The notes under the pieces: model-generated
Told to the model about the DNA's origin: nothing
The model's database searches: none
Seen by the model: the letters and a program-made list of their open reading frames with translations, nothing else
Shown here: piece by piece, positions 45,538 to 56,199 of the stretch
Layout: each line of letters begins with the position of its first letter
How positions within the stretch are numbered: the stretch's first letter is position 1
Origin: Agriotes lineatus
Lineage: Eukaryota > Arthropoda > Insecta > Coleoptera > Elateridae
Reading direction: 5' to 3'
Assembly: GCA_940337035.1 (NCBI GenBank)
Contig: CALNHX010002665.1
Location: 62,001 to 126,000 of the forward strand
Length of the DNA: 64,000 nt
Program-made: the position numbers and the translations under genes

Positions 45538-45849
45538 TTAGGGCGGAAAATTCACGAGATATATTTCTTCAGAGAAAACATTCTGATAGAAAATCGTCAA
45601 AATTTGTTCAGACTAGTTTACATGTACGTGTGATGTTCGGCGTGATTATTTCCTGAATAAATAGATAAAATTCAGTTTGTGAAGCACCTTTAATAATAAC
45701 GTTAAAATTATGCACAAGCGATTAAATTTTGACACATTTTTAACCGCGGTAAAATTTTGACATTTGAATTTTTGTCATTATTAAACTGACAGAAACCATG
45801 GTGATTACGCATTATTATGGATATGAAAGAAATAATCATATACAATACC

Positions 45850-46012
45850 GCGAGCGGTCGATGAATTGCCGAAAATTTTTGTCAAAGTGTATGAGTGTTT
45901 ATTGCTTCGATATAAATTGGTCGAGTGCGACAGCACGAGACCAATTTTGAAGCAATAAACACGAATAAACACTTTGACAAAAATTCATGCAATTCGTCGG
46001 CTGCAAGCGGCA
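45850..46012. repeat. Foldback hairpin with about 70-bp imperfect arms
   Basis: TTTTTGTCAAAGTGT...GTGTTTATTGCTTC and AAATTGGTC on the left are answered by GACCAATTTTGAAGCAATAA, ACAC...and ACACTTTGACAAAAATTCAT on the right, around GAGTGCGACAGCACGA. Outer words GCGAGCGGTCGATGAATTGC and GCAATTCGTCGGCTGC extend the pairing. A related AAATTGGTCGAGTGCGTCAA lies at 37980. Confidence 0.8.
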
Positions 46013-46199
46013 TTTGAAGGACTATTCAACGAACAAAATTGACATTTCTTAGTAATTAATCAATTTTATCACGTCTTCTTTGAAAATAAAAATCTGTTGA
46101 CGTAAAATAAGTTGTTTGTCAAATTTGACATTTCTAATATCATATTTGATTAATTTTACAGGAAGTTAAATAAATGTCACAGGAAGAGAAAAAAATTGC

Positions 46200-46431
46200 C
46201 ATTAAAACTCCGCTAGCGGAATTGTTGCACAATTTTACGCTGATTGGTGGCAAATGACATAAATACTAAATTATGGTTGGTGAATAGTTAACTTGAAGGG
46301 GGTGAGTTGAATAGTCATTAAAATTCCGCTAGCGGAATTGTTGCACAATTTTACGCTGATTGGTGGCAAATGACATAAATACTAAATTATGATTGGTGAA
46401 TAGTTAACTTAAAGGGGTGAGTTGAATAGTC
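46200..46431 (+). repeat. Two tandem copies of a 116-bp unit
   Basis: CATTAAAACTCCGCTAGCGG starts at 46200 and CATTAAAATTCCGCTAGCGG at 46316. The two units differ at about four positions, including one G in a G-run. The near-identity implies a recent local duplication. No gene. Confidence 0.9.
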
Positions 46432-46445
46432 TATAATATTCTATA

Positions 46446-47006
46446 CAGGGTGTAGAAATGTTTTACGCACCATAGGGATTTCAATGGTAATTTTTTCATA
46501 TGAAAATAGTTGCTTCCCTAATTATTTTAGAGCAAACTTGTATGGAAGTTTTTTGTAGACAAAAAAATTCTGTATCCATTTGTGCCAGCATTTGTCATTT
46601 TACATTTCGGAAAACCGAACATTTAAAGAAATAAAATTGCCATTTTTAGACAAATCAGTGGTGCCTTGAAATTATTGAAGCATCAACAAATTAGTTTGCT
46701 GTTTATTTGTTTGCATCTATCAAATGTAGCTGCAACCATGCCACTTATTGTACCTGATCTGCTTCCAGCATACCACCACTTCACAATTTGCACTGATTTT
46801 TGAAAAAATGATAATCCTAGTTTATTTCATTATTAGGTTTTCTGACGTAAAATGAGAAAAATGATGGCATAAATGGATGCAGAATTGTTTGCTCTACAAG
46901 AAACCTATTTGCAAGTTTGCTCTAAAATAATTAGGGAAGCAAATATTGTCATATGAAAAAATTACCATTGAAATCCCTATGGTGCGTAAAGCATTTCTAC
47001 ACTCTG
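46446..47006. mobile_element. TA-flanked MITE, 561 bp, with long inverted ends
   Basis: It starts CAGGGTGTAGAAATG and ends CATTTCTACACTCTG with TA at 46444-46445 and 47007-47008. The inverted match runs over about 130 bp (TTTTACGCACCATAGGGATT / AATCCCTATGGTGCGTAAAG; CTAATTATTTTAGAGCAAAC / GTTTGCTCTAAAATAATTAG). There is no transposase, and TA and CAGGGTGT point to Tc1/mariner-type mobilisation. Confidence 0.88.
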
Positions 47007-47009
47007 TAT

Positions 47010-47465
47010 AGTTATAAGGCATATGCGATTTATTTGGATCAGGTATGGACGTGATTTGTTTTTTTAGATTACAATTCTAACATAATAATTTTGTAATTGT
47101 TTATAGCTTGTGACAATGTTGTTCAATTCAATAGTTATGTCAATGTCACGTTAGTAAGATGAGGCCTTGTTGCCACACTGAACATAATTTTTTTGTAATA
47201 ATCGAATTCATAAATAATTTAATCACAAAAACTGAGCTAAAGTAAAACATGGTGAAAGTTACAACAGACAGCACCAAAATAGCCATTCAGAAGCATTTGG
47301 CCATTTTAAGGTTAAACTGGCAACGTAGCTTAAAGCACGATTCATAACCTCAAATATATAAAATTGTTTAACCATCACCAGAAAGTTACGTTCACATAGT
47401 AGCAAATCCAATTTACACGTATAAAACTGTCAAACTTTCATGGCCAAGCCAAGCGTGGTTCGAAT
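47010..47465. other. Spacer without recognisable genes
   Basis: No repeat or protein-like frame was recognised. Confidence 0.4.
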
Positions 47466-47469
47466 CAAT

Positions 47470-47945
47470 CGGAAATTCCTTGTAATTCGGAAAAACTGGA
47501 AACCATCGATTTCGTTTTCGGCGTGTATCTCCCAAATTATTCACTTTATAGTAAAAATGTAATAAAAATTGTAGTATTTTAAAAGTTTTATTAAATGGGT
47601 TAACAACTGTTTTTACTAGATCGAAACGAGACATTGCGACGCCCATCTTTTGATTTTATTATGAGCGTCATGGTGGATAGGTATTCATATGTTTGAATGC
47701 AACTTTCCTTGATGATTACGATGATGTGAAAATCTAATACGACGCCCATAATAAAAAAACAAAGTTGGGCGTTGCTAAGCCTAGCGTGGATCTAGTAAAA
47801 ATACAATTGTTACCCCATTTAATAAAAATTCTGAGATCATACAATTTTTACTGTAAAATTTTGCTTTAAAGTTAAAAATTTACCACATATGGCCTATGGC
47901 CATAAATGAAATCGACGGCTTTCAGTGTTTCCGAATTAATTCAAA
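47470..47945. repeat. Foldback element with about 170-bp imperfect arms
   Basis: Left words AATTCGGAAAAACTGGAAAC, GGGTTAACAACTG and TTTTTACTAGATC are mirrored on the right as TTTACAAT..., GATCTAGTAAAAATACAATT, GTTACCCCATTTAATAAAAA and GGCTTTCAGTGTTTCCGAAT. The centre holds GACGCCCAT / CGCCCATAAT pairs. The 77-codon minus frame inside (47413-47646) has no domain. Confidence 0.75.
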
Positions 47946-48003
47946 TCTTATTGATGTTTTTCTTATATCTGAAAATGTAGTTTTAATGCTACCTTATACA
48001 GCA

Positions 48004-48055
48004 TGTTCTCTGAATGTCATTTTTTGGCAGTGGTCTATTAGGATGTGTTTTATCG
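48004..48055 (+). repeat. Dispersed repeat boundary shared with 13528-13578
   Basis: TGTTCTCTGAATGTCATTTT then TTGGCAGTGGTCTATTA is almost identical at both sites, then TGTTTTATCG continues in each. At this site the hairpin partner seen at 13.7 kb is missing. Confidence 0.75.
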
Positions 48056-48159
48056 TTTTCGAAAAATTTTGCTACAAATGGAAAGCTTTTTTAATATAGA
48101 TTTGTCACACAATTTTACTCTGCTTCATTTATAACTGCGTTTAAGAATATGACATGTTT

Positions 48160-48745
48160 CTTCTTCTTCTTCTTCTTATTATTATTATTATATGCCAGCG
48201 ACCAGTTTTTAACGACAAAGTGATTCTATGAGCCCTCCTTACTCGTAAATCGGGTAGATGGCTAACGTTGCTCGCCGAAATTAAGATCACTAGATTAATG
48301 CACTTAAGTGTAAGGTACCGCCATTCCATGCCTCGCGTGAGAATGTGAGAAAATTGTGAGATAAAGATAACAAATACAAGTTTCCTAAGTGTAATAGGGA
48401 AGACACTAGTTTTTGGGGATTTTCTTTTTGCTGTAGTGGCACTGCTGTAAAGTCAAATTATTGTTAGATTGTGTTTTTATTCCCTGTTGGAGAAAATTGT
48501 GCGACAAGGATAGATATAAAAAATTAATCACCAATGGCGGTACCTTACACTATAATGTACTGAGCTAGTGACCCTAGCCGAAATAAAGTTCTCTTGTTAA
48601 GGGTTAATGGCTGCCACAGAGGTTAGCGTGGTAGCCGGCGAGCCTATGATTTTTAAAATCCTTCTAGAGTCGTCAGGAATCGAACCCAGGCCGGCTGCCT
48701 GAGACGAGAATTTTTTAGTTGGGCCACCCGTTCACTGTTTCAATT
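48160..48745 (-). mobile_element. tRNA-derived SINE carrying an inner inverted-repeat insertion
   Basis: The minus-strand head at about 48735-48660 has a box-A-like GGTGGCCCAACT and a textbook box B (GGGTTCGATTCCTG). The 3' end is an ATA/GAA simple repeat (plus-strand CTTCTT then ATTATT, 48158-48193), typical of insect SINE tails. Within it, GTGTAAGGTACCGCCATT (48308-48326) and AATGGCGGTACCTTACAC (48534-48551) are perfect inverted words. Weaker pairing over about 40 bp suggests that 48285-48580 is a separate foldback inserted in the SINE. TGTTTC at both outer edges is too short to prove a target duplication. Confidence 0.7.
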
Positions 48746-48749
48746 TTTG

Positions 48750-49021
48750 TTTTACGGTTGGAGGAAAATTTTAATTATTTTAAAATTGCTGAAATATAAA
48801 ATATTTTTGAAACGTTACAAGAAAAATATTATTATATTCGTAAATAAAGCGCAGATGTAAAGTTTTGATGAAGAATATTCATTATCTTTCTTAATATTTT
48901 TAATTGAAATTCTTGTTACACAATGAAAGTGATTACTTCCTTCACTTAACTTTCACTACACCTTATACTCTAGAATTCTTAAGGTTTAGTGAACCAAATA
49001 ATCAATTTCGTTGACGTTACA
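48750..49021. other. A+T-rich spacer
   Basis: Nothing recognised between the SINE and the tandem array. Confidence 0.4.
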
Positions 49022-52000
49022 AAGTTTTTAATTAAAAACTCTAGAAAAAAATTCTATAAGAAAACTTTGTATCTCCACTTAATTTTCAAATACAATAATA
49101 TTTTCCTTATAAATATTTTTAAACATAGAAAGAAATGTATTTCACTCTTGTGGCAATTTTAAATTAATAAAATTTTCCGCCAAACTGTACAAATATTTCT
49201 AAAACTGATTTTAAATTAAACACACGATTTTATAAAAAAATCATTTTGTCGAGAAATCAATAATAACAACGTTTTCCATTTGTTTTTAGAAAACGCTGTA
49301 TATGCAAATTTGCTCTAATTGAACTGACCTCGTATCTCTTAAGATAACCGAGATCCTCACGTTTATTAAGGTCGAAAACGGGTAGCCTGTATACAAAACT
49401 TTGTCATTAATCTGCAGTAGTTAATATTTTTTTTCGTTGACTGCTTGTTAATTTCAATATTAATGAATTATTTTTCCTAAAAAAGGATGGATTAATAGAA
49501 GTACACTATTTTTGATTAATACACTCTTTTTCATTAATTAACTGTTTTTGTGATTTTGACGTTTGAATTTTTAAGAAAAAAAAGATTTTGTGGTCAACGA
49601 AAAAATGTTGTAATCAACTCGTTTGTTAATAGGCGATTAATAATCTCAACTATTAAAGGCACTCACTCGCTATCGCCCGTTCATGCTTTAAACAGTTTCG
49701 ATTATTAATCGCTTTCATTAACACACTTGTTGGTTAAATAACTATTAATAATTCCCTGTTATTAAATTATAATTCACCTGTATTTGTAGTAATAAATACA
49801 TAAGGACGATTCTAGCAACAAGTTGATTTTCCAAATTAACTTTGCAATAATTTTTATTACTTGTATTTTTAACATCTACTACCATAGCAGATTTGTATTG
49901 CTTACTTGCGATATGCAAAAATTGTTGAGACAAGGATAATAGTGAAAATTGAGACAAGTTAGTTGTTAGCAAAAATACAAACGAGCGGAAACTGGTATGC
50001 AAACTTTAACATTTTCTAGTAAAATCTGCAAATATTAACGACTTTTGTAATTATTATCATTCATCCTAAAAAAATTACAAAGGAATTTTAGATGATAAGT
50101 AAATAAGGGATTAGATTAAATACTTTCTTACTGAAACATTTCTCTTTTCAAATATGTTTATTATAAGTTTTTAATTAAAAACCCTAGAAAAAATTCTATA
50201 AGAAAACTTTGTATCTCCACTTAATTTTCAAATACAATAATATTTTCCTTATAAATATTTTTAAACATAGAAAGAAATGTATTTCACTCTTGTGGCAATT
50301 TTAAATTAATAAAATTTTCCGCCAAACTGTACAAATATTTCTAAAACTGATTTTAAATTAAACACACGATTTTATAAAAAAATCATTTTGTCGAGAAATC
50401 AATAATAACAACGTTTTCCATTTGTTTTTAGAAAACGCTGTATATGCAAATTTGCTCTAATTGAACTGACCTCGTATCTCTTAAGATAACCGAGATCCTC
50501 ACGTTTATTAAGGTCGAAAACGGGTAGCCTGTATACAAAACTTTGTCATTAATCTGCAGTAGTTAATATTTTTTTTCGTTGACTGCTTGTTAATTTCAAT
50601 ATTAATGAATTATTTTTCCTAAAAAAGGATGGATTAATAGAAGTACACTATTTTTGATTAATACACTCTTTTTCATTAATTAACTGTTTTTGTGATTTTG
50701 ACGTTTGAATTTTTAAGAAAAAAAAGATTTTGTGGTCAACGAAAAAATGTTGTAATCAACTCGTTTGTTAATAGGCGATTAATAATCTCAACTATTAAAG
50801 GCACTCACTCGCTATCGCCCGTTCATGCTTTAAACAGTTTCGATTATTAATCGCTTTCATTAACACACTTGTTGGTTAAATAACTATTAATAATTCCCTG
50901 TTATTAAATTATAATTCACCTGTATTTGTAGTAATAAATACATAAGGACGATTCTAGCAACAAGTTGATTTTCCAAATTAACTTTGCAATAATTTTTATT
51001 ACTTGTATTTTTAACATCTACTACCATAGCAGATTTGTATTGCTTACTTGCGATATGCAAAAATTGTTGAGACAAGGATAATAGTGAAAATTGAGACAAG
51101 TTAGTTGTTAGCAAAAATACAAACGAGCGGAAACTGGTATGCAAACTTTAACATTTTCTAGTAAAATCTGCAAATATTAACGACTTTTGTAATTATTATC
51201 ATTCATCCTAAAAAAATTACAAAGGAATTTTAGATGATAAGTAAATAAGGGATTAGATTAAATACTTTCTTACTGAAACATTTCTCTTTTCAAATATGTT
51301 TATTATAAGTTTTTAATTAAAAACCCTAGAAAAAATTCTATAAGAAAACTTTGTATCTCCACTTAATTTTCAAATACAATAATATTTTCCTTATAAATAT
51401 TTTTAAACATAGAAAGAAATGTATTTCACTCGTGTGGCAATTTTAAATTAATTAAATTTTCCGCCAAACTGTACAAATATTTCTAAAACTGATTTTAAAT
51501 TAAACACACGCTTTTATAAAAAAATCATTTTGTCGAGAAATCAATAATAACAACGTTTTCCATTTGTTTTTAGAAAACGCTGTATATGCAAATGTGCTCT
51601 AATTGAACTGACCTCGTATCTCTTAAGATAACCGAGATCCTCACGTTTAAGGTCGAAAACGGGTAGCCTGTATACAAAACTTTGTCATTAATCTGCAGTA
51701 GTTAATATTTTTTTTTGTTGACTGCTTGTTAATTTCAATATTAATGAATTATTTTTCCTAAAAAAGGATGGATTAATAGAAGTACACTATTTTTGATTAA
51801 TACACTCTTTTTCATTAATTAACTGTTTTTGTGATTTTGAAGTTTGAATTTTTAAGAAAAAAAAAGATTTTGTGGTCAACGAAAAAATGTTGTAATCAAC
51901 TCGTTTGTTAATAGGCGATTAATAATCTCAACTATTAAAGGCACTCACTCGCTATCGCCCGTTCATGCTTTAAACAGTTTCGATTATTAATCGCTTTCAT

Positions 52001-53579
52001 TAACACACTTGTTGGTTAAATAACTATTAATAATTCCCTGTTATTAAATTATAATTCACTGGTATTTGTAGTAATAAATACATAAGGACGATTCTAGCAA
52101 CAAGTTGATTTTCCAAATTAACTTTGCAATAATTTTTATTACTTGTATTTATAACATCTACTACCATAGCAGATTTGTATTGCTTACTTGCGATATGTAA
52201 AAATTGTTGAGACAAGGATAATAGTGAAAATTGAGACAAGTTAGTTGTTAGCAAAACTACAAACGAGCGGAAACTGGTATGCAAACTTTAACATTTTCTA
52301 GTAAAATCTGCAAATATTAACAACTTTTGTAATTATTATCATTCATCCTAAAAAAATTACATGGGAATTTTAGATGATAAGTAAATAAGGGATTAGATTT
52401 AATACTTTCTTACTGAAACAATTCTCTTTTCAAATATGTTTATTATAAGTTTTTAATTAAAAACCCTAGAAAAAATTCTATAAGAAAACTTTGTATCTCC
52501 ACTTAATTTTCAAATACAATAATATTTTCCTTATAAATATTTTTAAACATAGAAAGAAATGTATTTCACTCGTGTGGCAATTTTAAATTAATAAAATTTT
52601 CCGCCAAACTGTACAAATATTTCTAAAACTGATTTTAAATTAAACACACGCTTTTATAAAAAAATAATTTTGTCGAGAAAAATAATAACGTTTTCCATTT
52701 GTTTTTAGAAAACGCTGTATATGCAACTTTGTTCTAATTGAACTGACCTCGTATCTCTTAAGATAACCGAGATCCTCATGTTTAAGGTCGAAAACGGGTA
52801 GCCTGTATACAAAACTTTGTCATTAATCTGCAGTAGTTAATTTTTTTTTTCGTTGCCTGCTTGTTAATTCCAATATTAATGAATTCTTTTTCCTAAAAAA
52901 GGATGGATTAATAGAAGTACACTATTTTTGATTAATACACTCTTTTTCATTAATTAACTGTTTTTGTGATTTTGACGTTTGAATTTTTAAGAAAAAAAAA
53001 GATTTTGTGGTCAACGAAAAAATGTTGTAATCAACTCGTTTGTTAATAGGCGATTAATAATCTCAACTATTAAAGGCACTCACTCGCTATCGCCCGTTCA
53101 TGCTTTAAACAGTTTCGATTATTAATCGCTTTCATTAACACACTTGTTGGTTAAATAACTATTAATAATTCCCTGTTATTAAATTATAATTCACTGGTAT
53201 TTGTAGTAATAAATACATAAGGACGATTCTAGCAACAAGTTGATTTTCCAAATTAACTTTGCAATAATTTTTATTACTTGTATTTATAACATCTACTACC
53301 ATAGCAGATTTGTATTGCTTACTTGCGATATGCAAAAATTTTTGAGACAAGGATAATAGTGAAAATTGAGACAAGTTAGTTGTTAGCAAAAATACAAACG
53401 AGCGGAAACTGGTATGCAAACTTTAACATTTTCTAGTAAAATCTGCAAATATTAACGACTTTTGTAATTATTATCATTCATCCTAAAAAAATTACAAAGG
53501 AATTTTAGATGATACGTAAATAAGGGATTAGATTTAATACTTTCTTACTGAAACATTTCTCTTTTCAAATATGTTTATT
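49022..53579. repeat. Four tandem copies of a 1.14-kb unit
   Basis: Unit starts (AAGTTTTTAATTAAAAAC) are at 49022, 50165, 51307 and 52447, giving periods of 1143, 1142 and 1140 bp. The fourth unit ends at 53579. Units 1 and 2 are nearly identical. Units 3 and 4 share changes (loss of ATT in CACGTTTAAGG, CACTGGTATTTG), so the array grew in at least two steps. Every unit holds the AAACGGGTAGCCTGTATAC end-like block also related to 44518-44625. Each unit also has an 85-codon minus-strand frame (49745-50002, 50887-51144, 52027-52284, 53162-53419). The few differences among those frames all change the amino acid, which argues against selection on a protein. Confidence 0.93.
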
Positions 53580-53780
53580 GCAATACGTTCTATGGTCCCA
53601 ATAGTATATATTTTGAATTTTATTCTGTCTTTTCTAATACACGGTTTTAATTTTACAAAGATTAACGTTTAATTAAAGCACAATTATTCAACAGCAAAAC
53701 GGGCACTATGATAATTTTCATATATTTAACAGCTCCTTACTAAATGTACATGCGTGTACTACTTTTGCATTTTTGGTATA

Positions 53781-54859
53781 CAGTTTGATTGTAAATTAAG
53801 GGCCAGTTGAATATCTCCATTGTTACGAGAGATAGAAAAACATTTATATAGAAAAGTTATACCATTTTATGTGGTAAATATAAAGGGTACGAACAGAAAT
53901 ATCATACTTCCGGTTAAACCGAAAGTTTAATTATTTTTTGTTTTTCTTATTGAACATCCTGTACTTTGTAAATTAATTTGACAGTTTTGAATATTTCCTT
54001 TAAATAATTGTTATTCGACTATAGACCTAGAGTTACTAATTACCGAGATATTAATATTAAATTATGATATGTACACATAAACAGTATTGCCTACTTATTA
54101 AAGTGAAACTGATAACATACGGGCACATACAGACAAACAAACAAATGAACAAATGCTCAATATCTGACAAAATACGATTGCATTGAACGGATCTGTTACA
54201 AATAAATTCATTTTCCAATCAATAGCTCGTGAATATGCTAGAAGTTTTTGTGTCAGAAAAATTCTCAACGAGCCGCTCAAATGTATCAAAATTGTTATCC
54301 AAATAACTAACAGCCGCATTCTTGTATATCTGCTAAACTGGAAATGAAATTGCGAACTCACGGACGTGTTTCTATAAATCCATAAAATCCTAAACCAAAA
54401 TAGAAATAGGGAATATCCTACTCAATATATTGTGTTGGCGCATTTAAAAGAAAATCCGCATATTTCAATAAGGCAGGTATCCATTCAAACTAATGCAAAG
54501 TTTTAGTCCTAGCATAGATTACAAGTTTACTTGGTTGTCATTTTTTTGTAGCCTCTTAATAATGTATTCAGTTCAAACCGCTATTGGCTACATAACTTTA
54601 AACGCTAATAACTTGTGAATTATTAATCCCCATACCTACGGCTGGTCAACAGTTTTTTAAAGATACCTTTATAAACCATCAAATTAATTTTAAAAATACA
54701 AGGTGTTCCGTAAGAAAAACCAAATATAATTAAACTTCCGGTTTAACCGGAAGTCGGGTATTTTTGTTCGTACTCTTAAAATGTGTGTCATATAAAAGTG
54801 TTTTCTATCTGTCATCACAATGGGCAAATTTAACTGGCCCTTAATTCACAATCGACCTG
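53781..54859. mobile_element. Large TA-flanked foldback element, 1079 bp, about 185-bp arms
   Basis: TA at 53779-53780 and 54860-54861 flank CAGTTTGATTGTAAATTAAG on the left and CTTAATTCACAATCGACCTG on the right. The inverted match continues inward over GGGCCAGTT, AGATAGAAAA, GTACGAACA, CTTCCGGTTAAACC and TTTTTCTTA..GAACA. The inner TTCCGGTTTAACCGGAA is itself palindromic. The middle 700 bp is A+T-rich without a transposase frame; the 87-codon frame at 54098-54361 shows no domain. Confidence 0.82.
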
Positions 54860-54869
54860 TATATAGATA

Positions 54870-55540
54870 ATTTACAGTTTCTTTGCGTTCTTAATGCATC
54901 TAAATAGTAAATTTTACTAAAAATGCAGTACAAACAATGGAAATTATTTACTCATGGAATTTCCTAGGTCAGTACCTAGATACTTTATGTCATAATATAT
55001 AAATACATTTAAATAGCTTCATACAGAATTAACCATTTTTAACTGGAGCATATGTGCACTTAAATATACTATTTATGTAATTATCACCCGGTGTCTGTAA
55101 AAATTAATTAAGAACAATTTGCTTTTCCACTATTTATCTAAACATTAATTATTAAATTAGTGTCAAAGTTTACAATGACATCATTAGGATAATCAAAACT
55201 GTCTTTTATGAGATTATAACTGACCTAGTTTACAATAGCATAATATGTACAAATTAGATAAAAATGCATTTTAAAAATAAAATAATATTTTGTTAATTCA
55301 TTTATAAAGTATACTGCTGTTTAAACTGTTTCATATATTTTTTGGTCAAAACGTTTAAATCTAGTAACAGAATGCATTTTATTATGCTTTGTTGTTTTGT
55401 TTATGTGTTATTCACTATAGCCTCTCCAAAATATTTAAATTCGCCTTCTCTTATGTGCCAGTCAAAGCAAAACGTTGACAAGACTTTGGGGATTATCCTC
55501 AAAAAATGATGTACAAAAAATGTCAATAATTTGTAATTCG
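54870..55540. other. A+T-rich spacer
   Basis: No genes or shared repeats were recognised. Confidence 0.4.
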
Positions 55541-55544
55541 CTCA

Positions 55545-55960
55545 TGAGCTGGAAATTCGAAAACTCTGTCATCTGCGGCAATCAATCAATTCGTCTTTAT
55601 CTTTGAATATAAATTGACACGCGATTGCCTCCAACCTGCGGCGAAGGCCCGATAATAACCGGCATTTTTGATTCGAAACTTTCGTTCCGACGAAGTGCAA
55701 AATAGCGCCAGCCACTTAAAATTTAAAGCGCCGGAAGCGTCTTGCTCTAATTTCGTAAAAGACCTCTAATTTCACAATTATGCCTTGTCCTGTCCGGCGA
55801 GTTGCATTCGCGAAAACAATAAATCGGCTCATAATGTCGCGTAAAATTTTTATCAAATTGGGCCCGATAAAATATAATGGAGTCGTTAAAATCGAATGGA
55901 CGCACTTTATGCCCTAAGTTTAGAGGCCGGCTTTACTGCCGGCAAATTTTAATAAAACGC
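55545..55960. other. Repeat-free, G+C-richer block, possible conserved host sequence
   Basis: Composition shifts abruptly from the A+T-rich flanks (for example CAACCTGCGGCGAAGGCCCG, TTTAGAGGCCGGCTTTACTG). No frame stands out and no transposon word is recognised. It directly follows, on the minus strand, the candidate donor at 56010, so it would be the start of an intron, a frequent place for enhancers. Confidence 0.4.
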
Positions 55961-56010
55961 GCCAATTTAGAAACAAATGGTTAATTCTAGTTTAAAAAAT
56001 GGGGACTCAC

Positions 56011-56191
56011 CTTTGTCGACGTTGTAACAGCAGACTGGTGATAGCTGCATGTCTTCATCTAACGCCACAGCGTGTAGATGAGGGCAAAGCTGGAGTCGCT
56101 CTGCCCCATGCGAACTCTTGTGGGTAACAATCCTGGCCGAGGTCCTCCAGAATCTAACAAAGTACCACGGGCATGCGTGCTGTTTAGTTTC
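56011..56191 (-). other. Candidate host exon ending at a strong splice donor
   Basis: On the minus strand the segment ends GACAAAG|GTGAGTCC, a consensus donor, at 56011. A possible acceptor (TTTGTAG) lies at 56192-56195. One frame is open across all 181 bases and reads ...RTSARIVTHKSSHGAERLQL...MQLSPVCCYNVDK, but I recognise no family. It lies upstream of the transporter exon on the same strand, so a 5' UTR exon of that gene is the simplest idea. An upstream gene or a non-coding RNA are alternatives. A short upstream-type frame MGQSDSSFALIYTLWR is also present. Confidence 0.35.
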
Positions 56192-56199
56192 CTACAAAT

